Assembly (NCBI GenBank): GCA_963575745.1
Contig: CAUYUJ010015698.1
Location: forward strand, 248,700 to 312,699
Reading direction: 5' to 3'
Source: Prorocentrum cordatum
Taxonomy: Eukaryota; Sar; Dinophyceae; Prorocentrales; Prorocentraceae
Length of the DNA stretch: 64,000 bases
Positions within the stretch are counted from its first letter, which is position 1; each line of letters begins with the position of its first letter. This document shows positions 52,401 through 63,400 of the stretch, piece by piece. The translations under genes and the position numbers were made by a program. The notes under the pieces were generated by a model. It worked only from the letters and a program-made list of their open reading frames with translations, made no database searches and had not been told where the DNA came from.

Positions 52401-54420
52401 GAGCCACGTGGGGTACGGCAGGGACACGCGCGGCGGGGTCGACATGAACTGGATGCTCGACGCGTACACCTTCGAGAACTCGAGATCGCACTCCCTGTTC
52501 TTGCACCACGCCTTGCAAATATTGAGCGCCTCCTGGGCTTGCTTCTTCAACGAAAGGTCGCCCGGGTCCGACGAGTACAACTCAGGGCGCTCCTCCTTCG
52601 CGTCGTCGGCAGCCTTGAAGGCCTTCTGAAGCTCGGCGTCCTCGACAAAGCAGCCCGCGAAATCCGACAAGTGCCGCTCCAACCTGCGCCGGAAGCAGTT
52701 GGACTCCGCGAAGAATTTCTCGTCCTCGCCGCACTCCGCGAACTCGGTCATCGTGTCCTGAAGCGGGGGGGGAGCTGCGAGGGGGCGCGGGGGCGAGGGC
52801 GGTGACAGCAGGAGGGGGTGCGTTAAGTGCCCGGCAAGGCATCTGCATCCGATCCCCCTGGAGGGAGGAGAACGAGGATGAGGAGAGGGAGGGGGAGGTG
52901 GCAAGAGGGCCGAGGATCAAAAGAGGATCGAAGAGGGGAGGACAGGGGAGGATGGTGGGAGGACAGGGGGCGATGTTGGGAGGAGGATCGGGGTGGGGCC
53001 GCCAATCCTGGAGAACCTTCTTGCGGTTGCCACTCTTCCTCCCAGGGCCCGCGCGGCCCTTCCTCACGTTCGGGGCCGCAGGTGCGTTCGGAGCTGGACG
53101 GCCTTTCTTCACGTTCTTTCGGGCGCTGGGCAGCTCGCTGGCAGCGGAGACTGCGGGGGTTGCGGAGGCTGCGCCTGACGGAACTGCTGCCCTCAACGTG
53201 CGTCGGCCACTGAACAGACTAACGCCAGAATCGCTCTCCTCGCTGCCTGCCGGGGTGCCGATGGCTGGCTCGAAAGCTGGCTTCAGTGGCGGAGCAGCTC
53301 CGCTCGACGATGCGGCACTGCTGAAGATCGAGGCACACGTCTCTCCCGTGGGCCGCGAGAACGCTCCGTGCAGCGACTGCGCTAAGCTCTCGAAATTCAT
53401 GGCCACCTCACCCTCGAACACAGCCGTGTCAGAAGAGGCGTGCTCGGTCTCTTTCTGCACCCCTTTGCCAGATCACACCGCCGCCCCTGGCAGCGCTTGC
53501 GGATTCTGCCACGCCGCGGCATGGCAGAATCCGCAAGGCACATGCGAGGGGAGCGTTGCGCGGTCCGACCTTCCCGCTTCCACTTCTTCCGGAACCACTC
53601 CAGTTTGCCGGGGATCTCGACACAGGACATGCCACAGTGCTCTATGATTTGGTGGCCCTTCCCGTTGGTCAGCGGGTCCCCCAGTTCAGATTTATATGCC
53701 TCCAGAGTAATGATTCGACTGGGGGCCTCCTCCGTCACGACCTGGGAAAAGAAGACTAAAGCGAATCCTCTTCATCCTCCTCCGACCTCTCGAACTCTCG
53801 GCACACCCGCCTAACGCGTCCTCATCCTCCGCAGCATCCAGGTCTCCTCCCCCTCCCCCCGCTCGCAAGGCGGGAACTGCAGCCGCGCTCCTCGCCGATG
53901 AGGCCCCGACACATCTCAGGGGCCCCTCTCGCGAACGGCGGCATGTTCGGGCTGGTCAGAGCCCGACTCCCCCGCCCCTTTAACACACAGCGTGCCAAAG
54001 ACCTCTTCGACATCAAACGAGCTGACCTGCTGCCTGCCGAAGTTCCAGTCGATGTGGCCCCTGTTGGCGATGTAGTCCTTCGTCTGGCTCTTCGCAATGA
54101 AGAAGGAGGCGCACTTGATCCGGGCATCAAAGAACTCAGTGCGCAGCTCTTTGTCCTGCCCCATCGCGACGGCCAAGCCTTTCGCAGATGGATACCGCTT
54201 CGCGAAGAGGCCCTCCCAGGTCCGGAAGCAGTAGAAACAGTACATCCCCTGGTTCGCATTGCCGCGCCCAGGGTTCGGCTTCCGTGCCCACGCGATGCAC
54301 TCGTCCTTCTTCACAATGTCGAGCTCGCAGTCATCACCTCATGCCAGGCAGCGGCAGACTGGCGACATGCAAGGTCAACGTCTGACCTCTGGGAATGTTG
54401 TCCGTACACTGGAAATCCAT
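49429..54420 (-). CDS. Seven-exon gene, large protein of unknown function with Cys-rich N-terminus
   Basis: Exons: 54420-54387, 54337-53985, 53741-53570, 53462-53017, 52757-52389, 51986 to about 51617 (or 51626), and 51461-49429 (stop TAG). Each join restores the frame, giving about 1,250 residues from the ATG at 54420. The N-terminal 120 residues hold a Cys/Trp cluster (DDCELD, ECIAWARK, MYCFYCFRTW) that may bind a metal; this is inference. Exon 4 is an Ala/Pro/Ser/Lys-rich basic linker with KKGR patches. Exons 5-7 are helical and Cys-poor. A hydrophobic stretch (around AVLGIVTVSLTFSLYSV) near residue 545 of the last exon could be a membrane segment, followed by an acidic Glu/Gly-rich tail. 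Intron 1 would be only 49 nt. Intron 3 is 107 nt and holds a strong hairpin. I do not recognise the family and assign no function. The donor of exon 6 is uncertain. Confidence 0.8.
53496..53537. repeat. 42-nt inverted repeat inside a 107-nt intron
   Basis: Left arm CTTGCGGATTCTGCCA (53496-53511) and right arm TGGCAGAATCCGCAAG (53522-53537) are perfect inverses. One mismatched pair follows, then GCCGCGGC in the centre. It lies in intron 3 (53463-53569) of gene 2. Confidence 0.95.
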
Positions 54421-54588
54421 AACCAGGACAAACGCTGCCCTACCCTCGAAACGCTCGGACCAGCCCTGGAGACTGTCGGCTACACCATGGCAACCCGTTC
54501 CCTGGAAAGCTTCGGCCCCAACTACAAAACCCGGCAAGCGAGGCCAGCACCTAGGCTGTAGATCGCAACGGGGAGGGGCGGGACTCGG

Positions 54589-54844
<256 letters not shown>

Positions 54845-54852
54845 AAGGGTCC

Positions 54853-55430
54853 ACACCTACCTGGTCCTCCACCAGGTCTGGTACCAGACCTCCCCTGGTC
54901 CTCCACCAGACCTCCCAGGAGGCCCTCCGGCGAGGTAGGGGAGGCCTCCACCAGACCTCCCCTGGTCCTCCACCAGACCTCCCCCAGGCCTGGTGGAGGA
55001 CCAGGGGAGGCCTCCAGGAGGCCTCCCCTGGTCCTCCACCAGGTCTGGGGGGAGGCCTCCGCCAGACCTCCCCCAGGTCTGGGGTCGCGGCCGTCGGAGG
55101 AGGGCTCGTGGACGACGGAGGTCTCCGGGAGGACCAGGGGAGGTCTCCGGCTGGCCTCCCCTGGTCCTCCCCCAGGCCTGGGGGAGGCCTCCGGGAGGTC
55201 TGGGGGAGGCCTCTGGGAGGCCTGGGGGAAGCCTCCACCAGATCTCCCCCCCCGGACCTCCCCCCAGGCTGGGGGGAGGTCTCCCCCAGGCCTGCCCCAG
55301 ACCTCCTGGAGGCCTCCCTGGGAGGCCTCCCCCCAGCCTTGGGGGAGGTCTCCGGGAGGCCCCCCCGCAGGCTAGGGGGAGGCCTCCGGGAGGCGCCTCT
55401 CAGGCTGGGGGGAGGCCTCTTCCATCGGTT
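54853..55430. repeat. GGCCTCC/CCTGGTCCTCCACC minisatellite, left array
   Basis: CCTCCCCTGGTCCTCCACCA and GGGGGAGGCCTCCGGGAGG units, many self-complementary around AGGCCT and GGGAGG. G-rich runs could form quadruplexes. Confidence 0.85.
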
Positions 55431-55572
55431 CCTCGTCCACTCCCTCCTACCCCTTGGATCCGGACGGGTCGGCAGGAAGGAAGGGGGGGACGGCTTTGGG
55501 CTCTCTGGAGGTGTCCGCAGAAAGCGCCGCCGCTCGAGACGTCCTCACAACTCGGGCACTGTCGCTCGAGAC

Positions 55573-55628
55573 TTCCTAAACCCTAAACCCTAAACCCTAA
55601 ACCCTAAACCCTAAACCCTAAACCCTAC
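55573..55628 (+). repeat. Interstitial CCCTAAA array, 7-8 units
   Basis: Plant/alveolate-type telomere repeat, same orientation as the larger array at 56126-56586. Confidence 0.95.
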
Positions 55629-55689
55629 TAACTAAGACCCTACAACTCGGTCTAAACCTGGACTAAGCGGGCTGTCTTGGCCTCCGGGC

Positions 55690-56125
55690 GCCCCCCCGAA
55701 GGAGGAGCAGATCCGCTGCACTTAAGGGCCCCTTAAGTGCAGCGGGCTGTCTTGGCCTCCGGGAGCCCCCCCCCCCCAAAGGAGGAGCAGACCCGCTGCT
55801 GCACTTAAGGGCCCCTTAAGTGCAGCGGGCTGTCTTGGCCTCCGGGAGCCCCCCCGAAAGTGGAGCAGATCCGCTGCACTCAAGGGCCCCTTAAGTGCAG
55901 CGGGCTGTCTTGGCCTCCGGGAGCCCCCCCGAAGGAGGAGCAGATCCGCTGCACTTAAGAGCCCCTGAAGTACAGCGGGCTGCCTTGGCCTCCGGGAGCC
56001 CCCCCGAAGGAGGAGCAGATCCGCTGCACTTAAGGGCCCCTTAAGTGCAGCGGGCTGTCTTGGCCTCGGGGCCTCCGAAGAGGAGCAGATCCGCTGCACT
56101 TAAGGGCCCCTTAAGTGCAGCGGGC
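55690..56125. repeat. Subtelomere-like repeat with a 33-nt palindrome per unit
   Basis: About six units of 72-83 bp (GGCTGTCTTGGCCTCCGGG, CCCCCGAAGGAGGAGCAG). Each ends in CCGCTGCACTTAAGGG-C-CCCTTAAGTGCAGCGG; perfect at 55713-55745, 56020-56052 and 56092-56124. A last partial unit lies beyond the telomeric array at 56584-56625. Confidence 0.9.
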
Positions 56126-56586
56126 AAACCCTAAACCCTAACCCTAAACCCTAAACCCTAAACCCTAAACCCTAAACCCTAAACCCTAAACCCTAAACCC
56201 TAAACCCTAAACCCTAAACCCTAAACCCTAAACCCTAAACCCTAAACCCTAAACCCTAAACCCTAAACCCTAAACCCTAAACCCTAAACCCTAAACCCTA
56301 AACCCTAAACCCTAAACCCTAAACCCTAAACCCTAAACCCTAAACCCTAAACCCTAAACCCTAAACCCTAAACCCTAAACCCTAAACCCTAAACCCTAAA
56401 CCCTAAACCCTAAACCCTAAACCCTAAACCCTAAACCCTAAACCCTAAACCCTAAACCCTAAACCCTAAACCCTAAACCCTAAACCCTAAACCCTAAACC
56501 CTAAACCCTAAACCCTAAACCCTAAACCCTAAACCCTAAACCCTAAACCCTAAACCCTAAACCCTAAACCCTAAACCCTAAACCCC
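56126..56586 (+). repeat. Interstitial CCCTAAA array, about 65 units
   Basis: Essentially perfect except one CCCTAACCC variant near the left end. It is inserted within the palindromic repeat: the unit is cut after CAGCGGG and resumes at CCCCGAAGG. Confidence 0.97.
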
Positions 56587-56869
56587 GAAGGAGGAGCAGA
56601 CCCGCTGCACTTAAGGGCCCCTTACAAGCAGAACGGGTCGGACCGCGCGGGCGCACCGTAACGGGCAGGTCAAGCCGGGCGGGCGGGCCGGCCCTAATGG
56701 GTGGGCGAGGTCGGGTCGGGTCGGATCGGGCGGGTTATAAAATTTAATACATCGTCGACCTGTCACGCGAGTACCCGAACGAGCGGATCGGGTCGGGCCA
56801 AGAGGGCGGACCCTAACAATCGAGACGAGTCGGGACGGGCTGACCCTAACATGCGGGTCGATTCGACCC

Positions 56870-57450
56870 TGCAGGCCTCCCCCCAGGCTGGGGGGAGGCC
56901 TCCGGCAAACCTCCCCTGGTCCTCCTGGAGACCTCCCCTGCTCAGGAAAAACCTCCCGGGGGTCTCCGGGAGATTTCCCCTGGTCCTGTGGGAGGTCTGG
57001 GGGGAGGCCTCCCCCCAGCCTGGGGGGAGGCCTCCCGGAGGCCTCCCCTGGTCCTCCACCAGGTCTGGGGGGAGGCCTCTCACAAGCCTCCAGGAGGACC
57101 AGGGGAGGCCTCCCGGAGGCCTCCCCCCAGGCTGGGGGAAGACCTCCCAGAGGTCTCCCCCAGACCTCCTGGAGGCCTCCCTGGGGAGGTCTCCCAGGTC
57201 GCGAGGACACCTCCCTGGGGAGGCCCCCCCCGAGGCTGGGGGGATGCCTCCAGGAGGCCTCCCCTGGGCCTCCCCCAGACCTCTGGGAGGCCTCCCCCCA
57301 GCCTGGGGGGAGGCCTCCCCCCGGGCCTGGTGGAGGACCACGGGAGGTCTGGTACCAGACCTCCCCCAAGCTGGGGGGGGGGCTCCGGAAGGCCTCCCCC
57401 CAGGCTGGGGGGAGGTCTGGGAGAGGTCTCTAGGAGACCTCCTATGCGGG
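56870..57450. repeat. GGCCTCC minisatellite, right array
   Basis: Same unit types as 54853-55430 (GGGGGGAGGCCTCC, CCTCCCCTGGTCCTCC). Confidence 0.85.
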
Positions 57451-57519
57451 GACCCTTATGTCTCCACCCCCTCTCTCTCTTTCTCATTTGGAGATTCCGT
57501 CTGTTTCTTATTGGAAGCA

Positions 57520-57575
57520 GACGGGTGTGGAAATCACCAGACTAGGTCGGTCTGTCCGTCGGAAGTTCAGGCTGC
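57520..57575 (+). repeat. GGTGTGGAAATCACC dispersed repeat, copy 1
   Basis: GGTGTGGAAATCACCAGACT plus AGGTCGGTCTG recurs at 58546-58585, each time next to a CT tract. Confidence 0.8.
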
Positions 57576-57584
57576 CTGTCTCAG

Positions 57585-57745
<161 letters not shown>

Positions 57746-58129
57746 GTCTGTCTCTCTGTTCCTGTGCGCCACTCGTCGCGTCACGAATCCAGCCAGAATC
57801 CAGCCACACCCCCGGTTCCGAGATTCAGGACTGCTGCACCATCGGACCTGTTAGCACGACGTGCAGCGACGGGGCGGCCACTTTTTGGGAAAATGGACGC
57901 CGGGCGCAGTTTGTCCCAAAAAGTGGTCGCGTCGCGTCGTCTCGTACCACGAATTGAGGAGGAAAGTGATCACTTATCACATTTGGTATGTAAATACAAG
58001 GCCTATTGAAAAAAATACATTGGTAATCATTTCACCGCTTGGCGAGGTGATGAACGCCACAGGTGCCAGACAGAAATTGCTGCAGTATCTGTGGCATCAT
58101 TCCACATCGGCGCGTGTCCCTCTATCTCT

Positions 58130-58470
<341 letters not shown>

Positions 58471-58599
58471 CCTCCCTCTCTCTCTCTCTGTCTCTCTGTT
58501 TCTGCAAGCCTGGGCGCCCCGTCTGCTTCGCATTGGTAGCATAGGGTGTGGAAATCACCAAACTAGGTCGGTCTGCCTTCGGTGGAGCCCCCAAGAAGC

Positions 58600-59200
58600 C
58601 ACGGAACGTGTGACGGGCGATGGCGATGCTGGCGGTGATGCTGATAACGATGATGGTGATGATGACCGTCGTGAAGGGTGTGAGGATGATGATGACGGTG
58701 GTGACGATGGCGATAGCGACGACGACGATAATCATAAGAATGATGATGACGCGGAGGGGGATGAGAGGGAGGAGGAGGAGGAGGTTGGCGGCGGGGGGAT
58801 GGCAGCGGAGCACGCGGCTGTGGCACTACTGCCCAGCAGACAGCCCCAGCAGGGAGCACGCGGCCCGTGGAAGTACCGACAGGTCGCCCCTGGAGCGGAT
58901 GCTCGCCCTGCGTCGTGCGCTGTCAGGGGGGGAGGGAGAAGGGGGGGGAGGAGGAGGAGGAGGAGGACGAGGAGGAGGAGGAGGGGAACGAGGAGGAGCT
59001 AGGAGGAGGGAGGCGGAGGAGGAGGAGAAGGTGCGGGGAGGAGGAGGAGGAGGACGAGACGGAGGGAGGAGGAGGAGGGAGGAGGAGGAGGAGGAGGAGG
59101 AGGAGGAGGAGGAGGAGGAGGAGGAGGAGGAGGAGGGAGGAGGATGAGAAGGGAGGGAGGAGGAGGAGGGGGAGGAGGACGAGGGGGAGGAGGCGGATGG
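58600..59200. repeat. GAT/GAC then GGA tract
   Basis: GATGATG-like at 58640-58755, GGA purine tract at 58920-59195. Frames encode Asp, Glu or Arg runs. Confidence 0.85.
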
Positions 59201-59472
59201 GGGGCCGTTGGGGGCCCCCAGAGGCCGAACACTGCCACCGTGTAGGCCCCTGGTCTCGGGCTTCGAATGTACGAGCTCGAAGGTTCAACGCGTTCGGCCA
59301 CCTGGGTTTGCAGGGTTGGAGATATGACCGACCTGAAAGCTCGGCGACGCTGATGCGTGGGCCCCTCGGCCTCCGCCATCCCCTCATCCTCCAGCTCCCC
59401 CTCCTCCGCATCACCACGGGGCCACCTCCTCCCCCGCCAATGTCCGATACAATGCACAACACGACTAGGCAA

Positions 59473-59664
59473 TCAAGATCGACCTGGCGGCTTGATAAGG
59501 GCTTGACGCCCACGCAGTCCACAGGCTCGCCCGTCGGGCACGACGGGCACCTGACCCCCGCCGAACGTGACAACCATGATCGTGGCCTTGTTCGGGTTGC
59601 CCTTCCCCCATGGGCCGTACTCGCGCGGCTCGGAAGGCATCCCGTGCTGCTTCGAGTCGGCCAT
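59473..59664 (-). CDS. Possible exon or small ORF (63 codons)
   Basis: An ATG at 59664 opens MADSKQHGMPSEPREYGPWG and continues KGNPNKATIMVVTFGGGQ to TGA at 59475-59473. The composition is protein-like, unlike the surrounding GGA and CT repeats. CAG|GTGCCC at 59551/59550 could be a splice donor, in which case only 59664-59551 is coding. No partner exon was found. It lies on the same strand as the methyltransferase gene, downstream of it. Confidence 0.25.
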   Translation of the reverse strand: MADSKQHGMPSEPREYGPWGKGNPNKATIMVVTFGGGQVPVVPDGRACGLRGRQALIKPPGRS

Positions 59665-60463
59665 CGCGGTGGGCCGGAAGTGCGTGAGCGCTCTCGAAGC
59701 CGAGGAAACTTTGAGGTAAAGGCTACAGTATGCACAGGTCGGCCTCTTGCTGGCCCAACGGCGGCCCTGGACCCATTCGCCCCCGGGCCGACCTAAACTC
59801 CGAGGACCTTCGAGCCGCAGGTGGCTCGACACCGTTTCCAGAAACGACTTTTGACAGTGGGGCACACGTGCCCCTCGCATTGTGTAGTGGGCGCACCCTG
59901 CCAATAGGATCCGGGGCGCGAGGCCCGAGTGAAGACGCTGGGATCGATAGCGGGTGGCCCGAGTGGAGACGCTGGGAACGGAGAGATGCGCCGGCGGGGT
60001 CGATGGGACGTAGGCCGAGCTGAATATCACGACGCTCAGACTGAGACCAGCTCCTCCTCGTCCTCTTCCTCATCCTCGTCCTTCTCATCCTCCCCCCCCT
60101 CGCCCTGCTCCTCGCCGTCAACCTCGTCCTCCTCCCGCTTCATAGGTAAGGGCATTGGCATTGGGGACATGCGACGACAAGATTTCTGAGACCAAACGGA
60201 CCAACCCCAGGCCGTTGCCGAGATACTGTTGCGTGGCGGAAACGACGGCTCACGGAATCCCAGAGGTGCTGACATCGTCACGCTGCGAAACACTTCCACC
60301 GCACAACGCCTAGCGCGTCGAGCTCGGCTCATGCCGCAGCGAAGGGTGGAAGAAGTACGGGCTCTGATAGGAGGTGGCAGAACTCCCATCTTCGCATTGC
60401 TAGTAGCCCCTCCCCCAAACCTCACCCACTCGTGAAGCCACCCCCTCATGCTGGGCCCCTGCG

Positions 60464-63400
60464 TCAGCACGAGGCTCCAGTCCCGGCAATTACGCCCAGA
60501 CCTACTGCTGCAAACGAGAACCCGCTAAAAGCGTTTCCCACTAAAACGCGGCACAGACCCTCGTCCAAATCCGCAGCGGCCGTGAAAAACCCAATCAAGC
60601 GGAGGAGGCGCTCGCCGCGGATGAACCTCCAGATCTTCTCAGTCTCGCTGAGCTGCATCCGGACCAGCAGCAGGGACTTGGTGCACAGCGTGGGGCAGTG
60701 AGCCTTGAAGACGCCGTCGGAGCATTTGTAGATGGGGAGGTTCACGTCGGCGAACTGCGGCACTCCGAAGGACTTGGGGTACGGATCTGTCTCCTCGCCG
60801 AACACGGCGGTCTCGATCGCCGCCATCGGCAATTGGTACACAGTGTTCCGAAAGGCGGCAGGGTACTTCTGGAGATCGGGAGGGTACGTCAATCCGACCG
60901 CGCAGTAGGCGTCACAATGCGAACTGGAACTGCCCTTCATCGGCTGCGGGGCAGGCATGGTGCCGTCAGGATTGCCCTCTGGCAGCGTCTCAATATCGAA
61001 GAACTCATGCAGGGGGAGCGGCGGGATCTTCACCGAGGATACGATTGTGCGAAAGATGTCGGTCGCGGAGACAGCGCCACCTGGGTTGCAAGACGCCCCC
61101 CCTACTGCTGCTGCTCCTCCTCCTCCGCCTCCCCGTCTTCCTGACCGTCCTCGCCTCCTCGCCCTGATCCTCCTCCTGCCCCCCTGCCTCCCCGTCCTCT
61201 CTTCCTCCCCCCCCGCCCCCTCCACCCCGCCCTGCGAAAAGCCCGCGCTCACTACCTGGTTCGTGATTCTACAAACGCTGCAGTGAGCTGCGTGACTCTA
61301 CAAGAGCCCCGAACCCCTGGCTCGTAGAACCCTCCCCCTCCTCCGACGCCTCCCCTCCTGAGGAGGGGCGCAGGCGCTTTCGACGTGCCCTGGGCGCCGT
61401 GATAGCCGACGAGCGCCATCCGCTTGCGCACCACCGGGCTGCCGTAGTCCTGGGCCTTGACGACGACCGCCTGCGATGGGGCAGCACGAAGCGACCGCAG
61501 GTCACCATTGTCCTCTCCCTGCGAATCCTCCGCTTCCGCCTCCGCCTGCTCCTCCTCCGACACCTGCTCCTCCGGCCTCTCTTGCCCGCTACTCCTCCTC
61601 CAGCTCCTGCTGCTCCTACTGCTCCTGCTCCTGCTCCTCTCGCTGCTCCTCCGTCCTCGCTCCCGTCGTTCTCCCACCCTCCGTCTCCCTCGGCCCGCTC
61701 GAGATCGGAAAACGGGAGTCGCCTTCGACTGGTAACCGAAGGAGCGCAGCACCTTGATGATGTGCTCGGAGTCCGCAGGCTGGTCGGGCCCTGTCTCGTC
61801 CATGAGCTGGGAGAGATTCTCCAATGCGACCAGCCTGGGCCGGGCCTTCTGCAGGTAGGCCTCCGTGGCCTTCCAGGCCTACAGCAGCGAGCCCCACGAG
61901 TCCTCCTCCTCCTCGTCCTCCGCCTGCTCCTCCTCCTCCTCCGCCTCCTCCTCCTCCTCCGCCTGCTCCTCCTCGTCCTGCGCCTCCTCATCCTCCGCCT
62001 CCTCCTCCTCCGCCTCCTCCTCCTCCTCCTGCGCCTCCTCATCCTCCGCCTCCTCCTCGTCCTCCTGTGCCCGAGGGCGAAGGGCCAGACGAGGAGAGCG
62101 GGTGGTTGTGTCCCTGGAGACCTCCCCTGTATCACCAACACCACTTTGGCACGGATTCAAACGCTGCCCGTGAGTCTTGGTATTCATAGGGCTTTTGGTA
62201 GTGCATACAAAGCCCGCAGCAAATATGTCCACGTATGGTACAATAACCATGGTGTTGGTTTTGAGGTCGCGAGCCATAGCCTGCGACAACTCTTCCACTG
62301 TGCGGAATAAATATTTCGTCTCCGGAAACTGGTCCATGAGAAATTGCTGTTGGGCGCTGCCTCGCTCCGCCTGGAAAAGGCTCTTGAATGTCGCGACCTT
62401 GTTGTACCTCGACTCCCATTCCGAGGAGAGCCCCTCGAGGCACCGCATGAAGACGTCGGAGCCAGAGAAGCCTCCAGAGAGAAGGGGGGCGGAGCAGCAC
62501 CGCCGTCCACCTCTGCCGCCTCCGCCCCTGCCTACATCGTAAAACGCCACCCCTCACCCATGCCCACCCCCATCGCCCTCTGCTCTCCTCCTACACCCTG
62601 TGGCCCCGTACACCGCCTGCATGGGCTCGATCCCCTGGGAGCGACCAGGCCCTGGCCCAGCAGAGTCGGCCCCAAGGAGTGGGGGAGCAGAGTCGGCCAG
62701 CTCGGCGGCTCGGATGGGGCGACGAGCGAGGGGGAACAGAGACGAGCAAGGCAACTGGCAGACGCCTGTGCCGACCGTGAGCGTCGGCGACTCGCGGATG
62801 GCCCGGAGCAAGTGCGACGTCATCCACGGCGGCAGCGCGTCGTGCATCGCCGAGATGGCCTTCTCCAGTGGATTCTGCTGCTTGACCGTGGGCGCCGCCT
62901 CCTGCACGGCGCCGGGGCTGGCCTGCACTCTGCGGTGTGTGGGGGCCCCTTCCAATCCTGGTTCAATGATGGTTACGGCAATTCCTGGTTTGTTGGAATT
63001 CATTGTCGTGCGACCTCGAGGTCGCACGAGGTCGCACCGCACGACAACCAGGAATTGCTTACCACGAATGACCAAGAATGTTTCGCTGCAGACATCCTCG
63101 CAAAACCATTCTTGGTAACGTTGCCAAGAATGCGGCGCGGTGCGACCTCGTGCGACCTCGAGGTCGCACCGACCACGAATTCCAAATAACCAGAAACGCA
63201 CGCCCCAGGAATGAAAGACGTATTTCCAGGGCGTCGACCACGCGGACCAGGGTCACCTCGAAAGACTCCCCGCAGGAGCTTTAGACTGGGATGTCTGGAG
63301 ATACGACGCCCTGAATGTTGGAGCTGTCCTGCCCACAGCCTTCACAGCCTCTGGAATGGTGTCGATCAAGCCGACGGTGCTGTCGAAGATGGCGCCGATG

